Source of the DNA: Dactylonectria macrodidyma
Taxonomy: Eukaryota; Ascomycota; Sordariomycetes; Hypocreales; Nectriaceae
Direction: 5' to 3'
Assembly (NCBI GenBank): GCA_020744425.1
Contig: JAGMUV010000007.1
Span: 1,798,001-1,862,000, forward strand
Length of the DNA: 64,000 nt
Shown: in pieces, positions 23,037 through 35,013 of the stretch
Layout: each line of letters opens with the position of its first letter
Position numbering within the stretch: the stretch's first letter is position 1
Position numbers and translations under genes: made by a program
Notes under the pieces: model-generated
Told to the model about the DNA's origin: nothing
Seen by the model: only the letters and a program-made list of their open reading frames with translations
Databases searched by the model: none

Positions 23037-24234
23037 CTACTCTACGGGCTCGCGGGGCTCGCGAGGCTCACGGGGTTCCCGGGGCTCTCGCTGTTGGCCG
23101 CCGCCCCGGCCGCCACCTCGTCCTCCTCGCTTGCCTCCCCGCTGATTGCCGCCCTTCTCGTCGGATTTGCCCTCGCCGTCCTTCTCGGGGGCGGTCAAGT
23201 TGGCAACAGCCAATCGCTGGGACAGGTCTATCTGGGTGCGGATGGTGTTCGCTAGGTAACTAACCATGAGAACATCCTGAATGTGGTTGTTGAAGTCGGA
23301 CTCGATTTGGGAGGGGTCGACCTTGGGGGCCAGGGACAGAGCATTTATGAGGTACTGGCCGATGGCGTTGTTGGGCTCCTCGTCCTCGTCCAGGACGCCG
23401 TTGATCCACTCGCTGGCTCGGTCCAGCAGGCTGATGGTCTGCTCAATAGAGCGGCCGAGACCCTCGATGTCGGAAACGAGGGGGGCTGTCCTTGTCTCAG
23501 AATCCTTTGCGCTGGCGATGGTCTCGAGTGCACTTCGGTCAGCATCGCCGTAGAGAAGCTTGTGGGGAACCTGGATGAACAGGCAGCTCTCGGCGGCTCG
23601 CTCAGCGTTAACGGCGACGGGGGCGCTGATGTAGCATCGGGTCTGGATGTCCTCGCCGGGCTCGGTGGAGATAGTCATGTGGACGGCAGGGTGAGGAAAG
23701 GTGCCGGTGTCGGGGCTTCCGAAGAAGTTCTGGATGAGGGCGCTGAAGCTGTTGAGCTCGTGGGAGGTGGTGTACCAGCCGAGCAGGGCCTCGCGGGGGT
23801 TGGCCTTGAGGGTCAAGGCAAGCATGTTCTTCTGGTACTCGACATCGACCTCGACCTGATCCTCCTCCTCGGTGTGGGGAATTGCGAAGCACGAGCGGAC
23901 TTCGACTTCGGTGCCATCTTCGGAACGGGTGCCAACGAGGGCTCCGATGACTCGGGTGGACTGCGTGTCTCGGATATCTCGTCGAACGGCGTGGTCCAGA
24001 ATAGAGAGAACAGCCTATAGGAGAGGAAAGGGTATCATGTCAGCCGGGGTGGCCTCTGTTTTTAAGTCGTCTTTGGAGTTGTCTTTGGAGGATTTCAAGT
24101 TTTCGAGGGGTCCCACGCAAACGTACCTGAGGCTGGATGTTGACAGTGAGCGGGGCAAGGTTAGTCTGGAGCCCGACTGTGTTCGGCGCCAAAGGGCGCG
24201 AGAGGTGGATGAAGCTCTCAGTATCGGCAGCCAT
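23037..24234 (-). CDS. eif3f: eukaryotic translation initiation factor 3 subunit F
   Basis: Two exons (24234-24127 and 24014-23037, intron 24126-24015) encode 361 residues. The start [17 protein letters not shown] and the junction NIQPQ to [12 protein letters not shown] agree with eIF3f, the MPN-domain subunit of the eIF3 complex that organises the 43S preinitiation complex in the cytoplasm. The MPN region spans roughly residues 25-165 ([13 protein letters not shown], then [13 protein letters not shown], then [12 protein letters not shown]). As usual for this subunit, the catalytic JAMM metal site is not intact. The C-terminal helical part contains [27 protein letters not shown] sequence. The tail is unusual: Arg/Gly-rich [11 protein letters not shown] followed by four or five REP repeats. 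It is divergent from Utp25. Confidence 0.95.
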
Positions 24235-24654
24235 GCTGGGCAGTACGGAGAGGATTTGTCGCGTACAGCTGTGAGGAGATGAGGCTGGAGAGAGATAGGA
24301 GATGTTTTAGACGAGAAATGCGGCAGCAAGAGGGGGGCGAAGAAAAGAGGGACCAGTCTCAAGGCCGCTTCGCGATGCTGTTCCGCCAATTTTCGCTGCT
24401 GATTTTGTGATTTGCGGTTGGCGGGACCGCCTGGGGTTGTGCGCACTAAGATTAGCTGATAGCCCGATAAGCCGCCAAAGTGTGGCGCAACATGGCGCAG
24501 TGATCCAAACCCCACCAACCTGTGGCTTGACCTGCAAGGCTGAAGCCGAAAGCTTCAACTTTTTTTCAAACCATCCAAGAGACACCGAGCCGCCACGCCG
24601 CCAAGTACACATCGCCGTGCGTTTGAGAATTATTTGAACTTCGAATTGGATTAA
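24235..24654. promoter_or_regulatory. shared promoter of eIF3f and Utp25 genes
   Basis: 420 bases separate two divergent start codons, one for a translation factor and one for a ribosome biogenesis factor. This fits a bidirectional growth-regulated promoter. No motif could be assigned with certainty. Confidence 0.55.
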
Positions 24655-26941
24655 ATGGCGCCTCGCGGGAGAGGAGGCGGTTTCAGGGGCCGCGGGTCCG
24701 GCGGACGAGGTGGTAGTAGAGGAGGTCGAGGTGGACGAGGCGGCCGAGGACGAGCAACCAGCCGCTTTGGACCCAACAGGCGGTTCGATGGTGCTCGGCT
24801 GGCGGAGAATGAGTACGTTTCTTAACTTCCGATTGAGTTGTCTAGCATTTTTCTTCAAATATGATGCTGACTGATCTTCTGCAGTCAGGAAAGCTCGAGC
24901 TCTGAGGACGATTCCAGCTCCGAGGACAAGGTCATGGAAGACGTCGACTCCGAGGACGACTCCGAGGACGACTCCGATGGTGACGGCAATGCCGCCGCCC
25001 GCCCATATATGGCTCTGCTACAAAGTCTGAACGAGAACAACGCACCAACTGCCAAGCGCCGGAAACTAGACCACCGTGAGTCTTCGAAGCCAGACGACAA
25101 GGACGGTTCCTCCTCTGACAGCGAGTCCGACGAGAAAGACATCGATCGCGTGGAAGACGAGGCCGAGAACGATGCGGTCGAGGAGCAACCAGAAGACGAC
25201 TCGGAAGACGAAGGCGACTCAACAGACCCCTTTGATGTGCACTTTGCGCATCCTGACGAGGACCTCGTCGCAAAACGGGTTACGGCTGTGCAAAAGAGCG
25301 ATTGGGTAATGAAGCGAGCGCTGATGCAGTCATGGAGAGCCACTGTTATGTACCCCAACTCCGATTCCGGCTCCGAGATCCCCAAACCTGTTTCGGAGCT
25401 TAATGGCCTCAAGCTGAAACAGAAACTCAAGGAGATCGCAACTCGCAAGATTGGATCGTTTGAGGAGGTTCACCGAAACTTTAGCTCGTTGCTCTTTGAC
25501 TACCGCGATGTACTACTCTGCGATCGCACAGTTCGAAACTCGGATCAGCTAAGGCAACTAACCTGTCTTCATGCTCTGAACCACGTCTTCAAGTATGTCT
25601 TGCACCACGCCCACCCCTATCTCATCACTAACATGTCCTAGAACGCGAGATCGAGTCATCAAAGACAACTACAAGCTAGCCAAGGAAGGAAGTGACGCTG
25701 AACTGGAGCTCCGAGATCAAGGTTTCACACGTCCCAAGGTTCTCTTCCTCGTACCAACTCGCAACTCATGTCTCCGGATGATCAACACGATCCGGGATCT
25801 ATGCGAGCCGGACCAGCAAGAAAACCGCAAACGCTTTGATGAGAGCTATTTCGATAGAGAGTCTAAGTTTGGAGATGACAGACCAGCGGATTTCCGTGAT
25901 CTCTTTGAAGGCAACGACGATGACATGTTCCGCTTGGGCATGAAGTTCACGCGAAAGACGGTGAAGTACTTTTCGCAGTTTTATAACTCCGATATCCTCT
26001 TTGCCAGCCCCTTGGGTCTGCGAATGGCTATCGGCTCAGAAGAAGACAAGAAGGTTGATTATGACTTTCTCAGCTCCATCGAGATGGTGGTTGTCGACCA
26101 GACTGATGCGCTCCTGATGCAGAACTGGGAGCATGTCGAGTATATCTTTGAGCACTTGAACTTACAGCCAAAGGACGCTCACGGATGTGACTTCAGCCGT
26201 GTCCGAAACTGGTACCTGGAGGACTGGTCGAAGTACTTCAGGCAGACCATCATCATGTCCGCCTTCAACACACCTGAGTTGTCCGAACTGCTGAGACTTC
26301 ACTGCCACAATTGGGCTGGCAAGGTGCGGCTGCAACCAGAGTATCCTGGCACGCTGCAACAACTGGGAGTCAAGGCCAAGCAGACCTTTTCTCGGTTCCA
26401 ATCCTCGACAATTGAGAAAGACCCTGATGCCAGATTTGAGTACTTTACGACTGCTATTGTCCCCTCCCTGGTCAAGCGAACGAAGGATGCTAGCGGCACC
26501 CTCATCTTCATTCCTTCATACCTCGACTTCGTCCGCGTGCGCAACTACTTTGCCAATTCGAATGATGTCAACGACGTCACGTTCGGCGCCATTTCCGAAT
26601 ACGCCGACGTCTCCGAGGCGTCCCGCGCGAGATCTCACTTCCTGAACGGCCGTCACCGCCTTCTGCTCTACACGGAGCGAGCGCACCACTTCCGCCGATA
26701 TCAGTTCCGGGGAGTACGGCGGGTCATATTTTACGGACTCCCTGACAACCCCATCTTCTATAATGAGATTGCCGGTGGCTACCTGTCCAAGAGCGAGCAG
26801 GACTTGAACATCGAGCCTGGCCAGGGCAGTGTAAGAGTCATGTTCTCAAAGTATGATGTGATGAAGCTAGAGCGGACTGCGGGATCCAAGAGAGTGGGCA
26901 AGATGATCCAGGAGCGCGGCGATACCTTTGAGTTTATTTAG
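24655..26941 (+). CDS. utp25: U3 small nucleolar RNA-associated protein 25 (Utp25)
   Basis: Three exons (24655-24812, 24885-25592, 25642-26941) encode 721 residues. The introns 24813-24884 and 25593-25641 have GCTGAC and CACTAAC branch sites. Utp25 (the Def family) is a nucleolar factor of the small-subunit processome needed for 18S pre-rRNA cleavage, with a degenerate DEAD-helicase-like fold. The first 40 residues are a Gly/Arg-rich box. A long acidic Ser/Asp/Glu region follows (to about residue 190), then the conserved core with [65 protein letters not shown] and [17 protein letters not shown]. The helicase GKT motif is missing, as in the family. The ATG at 24655 (TTAA-ATG-G) begins the RGG box directly. 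Confidence 0.95.
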
Positions 26942-27190
26942 ATAACAGTTATGTGCCTAGTGAGGAAATGTGGTACGATAGGCCCTTATATAGCCTGGGA
27001 ATCTGACATGATAAAGAGCGGGACGGAGCATAAAAGTCAATTATCACTTGGAATATCTCATCAAATTCATTATGCGGAAGTGGGGATGCCGTTAGAATGA
27101 CCTGTTGCGTCATGGTATAATTTGGTACAGGTTTTTGGTACATGTAGTCATCTCACCACACTCATCTCATCTAATGATACACCGCCGCCT

Positions 27191-27199
27191 CTATTGCGA

Positions 27200-27231
<32 letters not shown>

Positions 27232-28031
27232 TTCTGCCGGCCTGCTTCACGCTCTCGGGAACAATGCCCGCAGCCATCTGTGACGCCTTCTCCTGGGTGC
27301 TTTGTGACAGGCTCGCCGACTCTCTCTCGGCAGAGGTATCAGCCTCGTCAGCAGCGTGTCTGCCCTCGTCGCCGGTGTGCAGAGCGATGAACTTTTGCAC
27401 CATGAGCTCGAACTCGGGCTCGCCACGGAACTGGGTGACCTTTTTGATGTTGAGGCGGGTGACGGCGGTGTGGTCGTGGCCGAGCATGCGGTCGCGGGCG
27501 ACCGTCTTGGCTGTCATCATGAAGCGCGAGTCCTTGGGCCCGTCGACGAACTCGAGGATGGCGCTCTCGCCCTGGTCGTACGGGTTCTTGGACTCAGTGC
27601 GGACTACGCGGGTGTAGCCGCCTTCGCGGGGCAGGTATCGCTGTCGGAGCTCGCCAAAGAGCTTGGGGAGGAGAATGTGAGGTGTCTGTTGAAATAGAGG
27701 TGTCAGCATTTGCATGCCGTCCCTTGTCCTGTCCTGTCCCGCTTGTCCTGCTTCCAATTCCGTCTCGAACCGTAGTCCTCCCCTTCGTCATCTTCTATCA
27801 ATTGGGGCCACATACGTAGAGAATTCCCTGTGCTGATCGCCTACAGGGCTCGTTGTCGCGCTTTGCCAGGGTTATGAGCTTCTCGGCCATGCGTTGGGCC
27901 TCCTTGGCCTTGGCGTAAGTGGTCTGGATGTGCTCGTACTGCACAAGCTGGGAGACGAGGCCGCGCAGCAGGGCCATTCGCGCCGACGAGTCGCGGCTAA
28001 GATGCCGGTACTTGACGAGTCCACCGGCCAT
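27191..28031 (-). CDS. mitochondrial large ribosomal subunit protein bL17m
   Basis: Two exons (28031-27816 and 27685-27191, intron 27815-27686) encode 236 residues. The N-terminus has the L17 signature: KYRHLSRDSSARMALLRGL, then LVQYEHIQTTYAKAKEAQRMAEKLITLAK. The junction GILY to TPHILLPKLFGEL continues the domain into YTRVVRTE. Bacterial L17 is about 120 residues; this protein has the extended C-terminus of fungal mitochondrial homologues (yeast MRPL8). It ends in a five-fold Asn-Gln repeat encoded by a CTGGTT tandem tract on the + strand at 27200-27229. It starts as MAGG directly before the ribosomal domain, so any import signal is within it. It shares a divergent promoter with MIC12. Confidence 0.95.
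27200..27229 (-). repeat. hexanucleotide repeat encoding Asn-Gln
   Basis: Five copies of CTGGTT (+ strand) encode an alternating Asn-Gln C-terminus of bL17m. It probably varies in length between isolates. Confidence 0.85.
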
Positions 28032-28455
28032 TGTTGCGGATGTTGCGCAGCGGCTGGTAGCTGTAGAATCGGGGAAGAATCGCTGAGGAGCTGGCGGGCT
28101 ATTATTGGTGTCGTTGGGCGGTGGCGGTTCGGATCCGTGATATCGGTTTTTGGTGGTTTGGAAATTTTTGGGTTAAAGCGGGCGCGGAGCCGGCCTGTTT
28201 TCTCTGCCGCGCCGTACCGGAGAGGCTCTGCGCTACGTCTGAACCCACCATCTGCCGTCACCTCACGCAACGGCATCAACGCCCTCAACGACAATTTTTC
28301 CCGCGATCCGGGAGCCATTGGAGCTCGCGCGCGCTATGAGACGTGGCATTTAGGTCAATTCTCAACGGCTGTTTACAAATTGGTCTCCTGCCGATACAAG
28401 GCCCCCGCAAATTACCTCATCCTCGGCCGACCGGGCAAGCTCCAAGCTTCCGACC
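28032..28455. promoter_or_regulatory. shared promoter of bL17m and MIC12 genes
   Basis: 424 bases separate the start codons of two divergent nuclear genes for mitochondrial proteins, which suggests co-regulation of mitochondrial biogenesis. Confidence 0.55.
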
Positions 28456-29211
28456 ATGGGCTTCACCACGGGTTTTGTGCGCACGCCCCTCGCTCTCGAG
28501 CTCTTCTGTCGAACTTGAGAGAATCTTCTTTTTCTTCGAATGCTATACTGACTCGAGTGTCTTCTCTGATAGACCGGCGGCGTCACAGTCACTCTATCCC
28601 TCGCCTACCTCACAGTCCTCGCCCACCAGCGCACCCGCGAACAGCAGGGCCAGATCCTCCGCTCCCAAGCCCTCGTCCTACAAGGCCTTGTCGACCCATT
28701 TCCTCCACTGCCACCCCCTACACGATCCGAAGTCGCAGCCGCCCAGCGCTCCACCGCCGTCGAAGTCGCCAAGGACCGATGGAACAACGAAGTCCAGAAC
28801 GCGGTGCGATGGGTGCAGCACACTGATTGGGTCATGGTGCGAGAAGGCCTCGAGGATCAGGTGTCACGACTATGGGGCGGCGAGCCCCATGAAGCCGCGG
28901 GCCAGGCGGAGAAGAAGCTGGCACCCCTCGTAAAGGAGGGTGGCGCCCAAGTCGCTGCTGCGGCCAAGGGAGCCTTCGAGATTGCAAAGGCAAAGGGCCA
29001 GGAGGTCATTGCCGCCACAATCGAGAATGGAAAAGATATCCTCATCAAGGCCGAGGGCGGCGCCGTGCCAACTCTGAGCCCCGTGCAAGCAGCCCTGAAC
29101 CAGCGATTCGAGAAGTCCGAGGCCCCTTTGAATCAGTCAGTGGAGGAGACTCTGAAGCAGCGATACACGCCGATGGATAAGAGGGATAATGCGGTTCTGA
29201 GGGGACTGTAG
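28456..29211 (+). CDS. mic12: MICOS complex subunit MIC12 (Aim5-like)
   Basis: A tiny first exon (28456-28476, seven codons) is joined across intron 28477-28572 to 28573-29211, giving 219 residues. The junction reads MGFTTGF to TGGVTVTLSLAYLTVLAHQR, the conserved N-terminus of fungal MIC12/Aim5 with one membrane segment at about residues 8-26. MIC12 links MIC10 and MIC60 modules at inner-membrane crista junctions. The rest is soluble, with RWNNEVQNAVRWVQ and a long amphipathic Ala/Lys/Glu-rich helix. The intron has a TACTGAC branch site. The donor is GTGCGC, slightly off consensus, but the joined reading frame is convincing. Confidence 0.9.
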
Positions 29212-29524
29212 TGTGTCTGGTGAAAATGGGGTTCTTGCGCTGAGAGTGATTGTTGCAAAGCTGTACATTCATTGTACCACTATTCCCTAGAGTTGCTCAA
29301 ATAGAAACGGGCTAGATGATGATTGCATGCAACAGACCAGTCGCCACGTTGGAGTGAATCCGTGTTGAGGCATTTGCACAAGGCAAATCACCACAACGCT
29401 TCAGTCTATATATCGACAACGAAGGCGCGCACGAATCGCATCTCATCAACACGATCCCTCGATTCCCGACTCGAATACCTGCACCCATTTCCAAGCGCTT
29501 CCAGCTCGACCTTAATCAGCCGCT
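29212..29524. other. short intergenic region
   Basis: 313 bases between MIC12 and the repeat-rich frame at 29525. It is likely 3' UTR followed by promoter; nothing else is seen. Confidence 0.5.
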
Positions 29525-30398
29525 ATGCCATACGAAAGTGAATTCAGTCACAATCACCACCATGGCCGCCATGACGAGCCACAACACCACGAGTGGTCAT
29601 CGATGCCACAACCCTCGCACCGGAAAAATGGCGACTGTAAAGACTCCGAGAAAGAGTCAAGCGACAAGGACTCGAGGAAGAGGTCAAGCGGCAAAGATCC
29701 AAAGAGAAGATCCGTGAGGTTTGCCCTCTTGTTGTGGGTCGTAGGCGGTCCTAGTGTCGTCAAGTCCATCAAGTCGAATAAGCGGAAACAAGGGCACAAA
29801 TCCAAGGAGGATAATGACACCACAACCGCCAAGTGGGTTGCTACGGCGGGACCCAACAACTATGACGAGCACCTCTCAAATGACAAGCCTCTCTCATCCA
29901 ATGAGCCCCTCCCATATGATAGGCCTTCATTAGATGCTAAGCCGAATGCTGAGCCTCTAAGAACGGAGGAATCTACCTGGAATGCTGAGCAACCCACAGG
30001 GAATTGGGAGCATGATGAGGTTTCTAAGACCGAGGAACCTGCTTGGGGTGCTGTGCCCCCTTCGGGTGATTGGCAGGCTGCTGAACCCCCCAAGCCTGAG
30101 GAAGCTGCACGGTATGGCCAGCCTCCCAGGAATGATGAACCTATCGGGGATAATAGACCTAGTATGGGTTATTTGTCTTCTATGGATCATAAGTCCTGTC
30201 CATGTGCTAGGACACCTATAGATAATGGATCCCCTCTGGATCATGAGTCTTCCCAATATACTGCGTGTCTCCCTCGGATAATGAGCAAGGTACTGAACCT
30301 CCTAAGCTGAGGAACCTGCACAGCCCGATCAGCCTCCCCCGATTGATGAGCTCGGTACCAAGCCACACAAAGCTGAGGAGCTCGCATGGGAGGATTAG
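29525..30398 (+). pseudogene. repeat-rich hydrophilic protein gene, apparently frame-broken
   Basis: An ATG at 29525 opens a 261-codon frame to 30310 with no recognised domain. The product begins with a His-rich and Lys/Ser/Asp-rich segment, then has degenerate repeats rich in Pro, Glu, Asp, Asn and Trp (such as EEPAWGAVPPSGDWQ and EEAARYGQPPRNDEP). Similar repeat language continues out of frame: SPSDNEQGTEPPK in the second frame near 30268-30305 and AEEPAQPDQPPPIDELG in the third from 30306, ending at a stop at 30396. Use of all three frames in turn suggests at least two frameshifts in a once longer repeat protein. It could instead be an intact gene with a shorter C-terminus. No homologue is recognised. 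Confidence 0.45.
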
Positions 30399-32994
30399 CC
30401 GTCCTAGGATAATGAAGCTCTTGGGGTTGGTGTATTCCGGGAGTGTGGGTAATATCTGGAAGGAAATGAGCCCCCTCGGAGAGAATGGAGAAAACTCAAG
30501 TTCACGATCTGCACAAGGACAGAGCTGAGAGTGAAGACAAATGAAATGAAACTATATTTAAGTTAAAGCATGAAAACACAAAACACAAGTATTTTAAATT
30601 GTCCTCCATAAAGAAGAAAGAACGAGCAGTTGATGGGCTCAGGGTCAACTACGGGAAGACCAAAGCTAAGGCCAGAGAGTCGGAATCATGGTCGAGGAAG
30701 TTGAATCCTAGGACTGTGGAGATGGTTTGGCGATGGCAATGCTGCATCCAGCCTCTGTAGCCAAATATATATATATAATAATAATAATAAAACAGAGGGA
30801 GATAAAAGGAGGGTAATGATCGGGCTAGCGAGCATGTTACGAGACAAGAGCGGCAAGACATACAATGATGACAATGCCAGCCACCCTGAGCGATGCGAGC
30901 CTATAATACAGGACTTCTTCTCCAGGTCCAAGGACGAATAATTGTGCAAGGGAGGGCAACGTACAGGTTGGATAGCCACGCATTCAAATTCTACAGTTTC
31001 AGCCACCGTGTGATTAGGTCTGTAATTGATCCAACACGGTTACATAGATGGAATAGCGAGCCAGGATACGGAGTTACCTGAGCGGGAAAATGTAGATATT
31101 TTGATGAACTTGATTGTTGAGGGAAAACTCATTGCATGAAGTCGCAGTTGTGAATTATAGCATTCAGAATCGCCTCACAAAGCGATTACGATAAACCCAC
31201 TTCTCCAAAGGGCAACCTTATTAGGAGCCGTTGGTGAGTGGTGGCGGCTATATACTAGAGTAAAACGATGCCACTGCATATTACTCACTTAACTACCACT
31301 ACTACCCCAGGTTTTCTCATCCCACTTGATGTGGGACTGGTATCTGTGCCAGACTTTTGGTACTAATCAACTAAGTCGGTGGTACAAGGCATGGGACACC
31401 GGTGGGCTCTTCAACATGAGACCGGGAGACTGTTTTAGTTCCCTCTACGTACTTGAAAGTATGGCGGGAAACAAAAGTTTCTTACTCAAGTGGCTCTTTG
31501 TAGTCGCATTGGATCACGATTGAGGGGACGGTTCACAAGAGTTTCCAGGGCATATCTATCTGCTACGACTTTACATGACGTTGTCGAGTCGCACCGTATT
31601 TATAAAGTCAGTTCCCGAAATACCATAAGCACTCGATCAACGATTATGTTGGCTTGTTTATCAGGCGTTTTCGCTTACGAGTTAGCGGAGATGCGAAATA
31701 AATTTGCGCGGCCCCCATCGAAGCATTTCATGCATCTCCGGGAACCCTCGTATGGTGTGGCGACGGGAGTGGCCGATTGATTGTTTGGTTGGGACGAAAC
31801 AATTCGTCCTAGCTGACTTAACCTAAATTGGCCAGGTCCTCTAGTTTGACAATACAATGTCATCTTTGGAGAAGCACGAGATCAATCGCTTGGAATGGTT
31901 CATACACAGGTTGGTAGAATCGACAGGCAATTTAGCACGGCAATGAACCAACCCCTCACCGGAAGCGATGGAAGCCGTCCAGAGATCGGCAAGCCGGTCG
32001 GGTAGAATGGCGACTACGGGCTAAAAAGTACAGAGGCTCGGAGAGCAGACGGCAGCTGACGGCGATGATGGGGAGGCGTTAGGAGGGTTATCAGTGGGGT
32101 TACAGCGAACCAACGCGCACAGAGGTGCTGACGGGGCGCTGGGAAGCCAGCGGGCTAGAGCAAAGGCGGACAACGGACGCGGAACACACGACCACACCCA
32201 AATTGGCAAATCCCGTGTCGTGATTGGTTCACACGGAGAGGGCGAAAGGTTTTTCTTCTTCTTTCTTTCCTTCTGTCTGGCCTGTCTCCACTCCCCTTGT
32301 TCCGCATTCCGAGGTTGACCGAGCTTCGTCCCGGTGGGCGGACGGACAGCCACGAGGGAGGCTCTCCGCGGAAGTTGGGGCGGCTGTAGTGGGACACAGG
32401 CGGTTCGTTAGTGGGCCAGAGAGGCCACATTACAGGGCATGATCATGCAGGGCCGGCACCGTGTAGAGTACCTTCCTCGGAGTCCCGCAGGGACGTGAAG
32501 GACTGGCAGGACCGAGGACCTATGATAACTCTCTCATTGGCAAAATCCCGACTCTCCATGCGGCCCGGCATAGTCGCGGGAACCAATTCTGTTCTTTCTT
32601 TTCGTCATTCTTCCCTCCTGCTTTCTCTTTCTCTGCTATCTCATCTTCTTCTTTCTTCTTCATCCTCACTCCCACCAATTCTCAATTCCTCCTCATCCAT
32701 CCTCTTGCGCGTTTGCTCGTCTTTTCGTCGCTCTAGCCGAGCCGTTTCAGCCCTGTCCAGCATCCATCCCTCCCAAGACAACCCACCGCTCTCGCCTGTT
32801 CCAGAACCCAGACCCGGCCGATTCCGCTTATCAGAGGTCCCTTCAGATTTTTTGGCCACCCACCCTTACCTTCTCCCTCGGCATCCTGTCATTGTCATAT
32901 CGCCCCGACCCCCTTCCGCCCAACTTTTGTTCTTTCAACAACACTCAATCCATCCCAATTCCTTTCAGCCAGACTTCCACCCGCACCAGTCGCC
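30399..32994. other. intergenic region before the porphobilinogen synthase gene
   Basis: The left part is relatively AT-rich, with a TA/TAA microsatellite at about 30764-30790. The last 500 bases before 32995 become CT-rich and read as promoter and leader. No supported gene is seen, and small frames in the 31.3-31.8 kb region have no protein-like features. Confidence 0.55.
30764..30790 (+). repeat. TA/TAA microsatellite
   Basis: A short TA run continues into TAA units. Confidence 0.75.
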
Positions 32995-34270
<1,276 letters not shown>

Positions 34271-35013
34271 GAAATGAGTATCATGTCTTGAGAAGTTTTC
34301 AATTTGGGCGTTGGTGGCACTTGGTGTTTTTAAAATGAAGCGGGAGCCGGGATCATGTTCAGGATGGGGATATACGCATAATGGTTTCTTTCTTTCTTTG
34401 CTAAGCGGCCTCTTACGAGACACATCTGTAAAACAGAAAATGGTGGATTTTTGCCACATGATAGACGGTTTCGCGTACGAAACAACTGTATGCGCCGATA
34501 GAAGGCAGGACACAATACAAAACTTGGTATGTCAAGACACAATGCTTCTGCTTGTAGTAAAGTGAAGGGAAAAGCGACACCGTGATATAAACTGTGAACA
34601 AGCGGGGGCGATGGTCAGGAATATGGGACCCTAGATAGGAGCTTGAACCAAGTATAACCACTAACCTATGACCATCAGTATGATAAGTGGGTGCGGTTTT
34701 AATAGGACGCAGTGCATGAGACAAAAGTTCCATCCGTTGCTAGTCAATGCGCATCTGACTCTAAGGACTCTCTAGCGATTGTTCTCCAGTCTCCGAAACA
34801 TACTATTTCATTCCGGTTCTTCCAAAGAAATGCTTAATCTGTGACACGCGTTCTCCCCGCAACGACAATGCTCCCTTGCCAAAATAGCGTGGAGGCCAGG
34901 CTCTGTGTCTGAGGCTCGTCTGCGGAACTATGAAGTTCTCTCTATCATTTGAATCCGACACGTTTTCCGATTCCGAAATATCCAAAACTCCTGTCTCCAG
35001 CTAAATCAAGACA
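34271..35013. other. convergent intergenic region
   Basis: 743 bases between the 3' ends of the haem gene (+) and the amidohydrolase gene (-). No supported gene is seen. Confidence 0.55.

Noticed and set aside
23283..24020. 245-codon open frame on the + strand
   Set aside because: It is antisense to eIF3f and does not start with a conserved region.
27894..28826. 310-codon open frame on the + strand
   Set aside because: It overlaps bL17m in antisense and MIC12 in another frame. The spliced genes explain the region fully.
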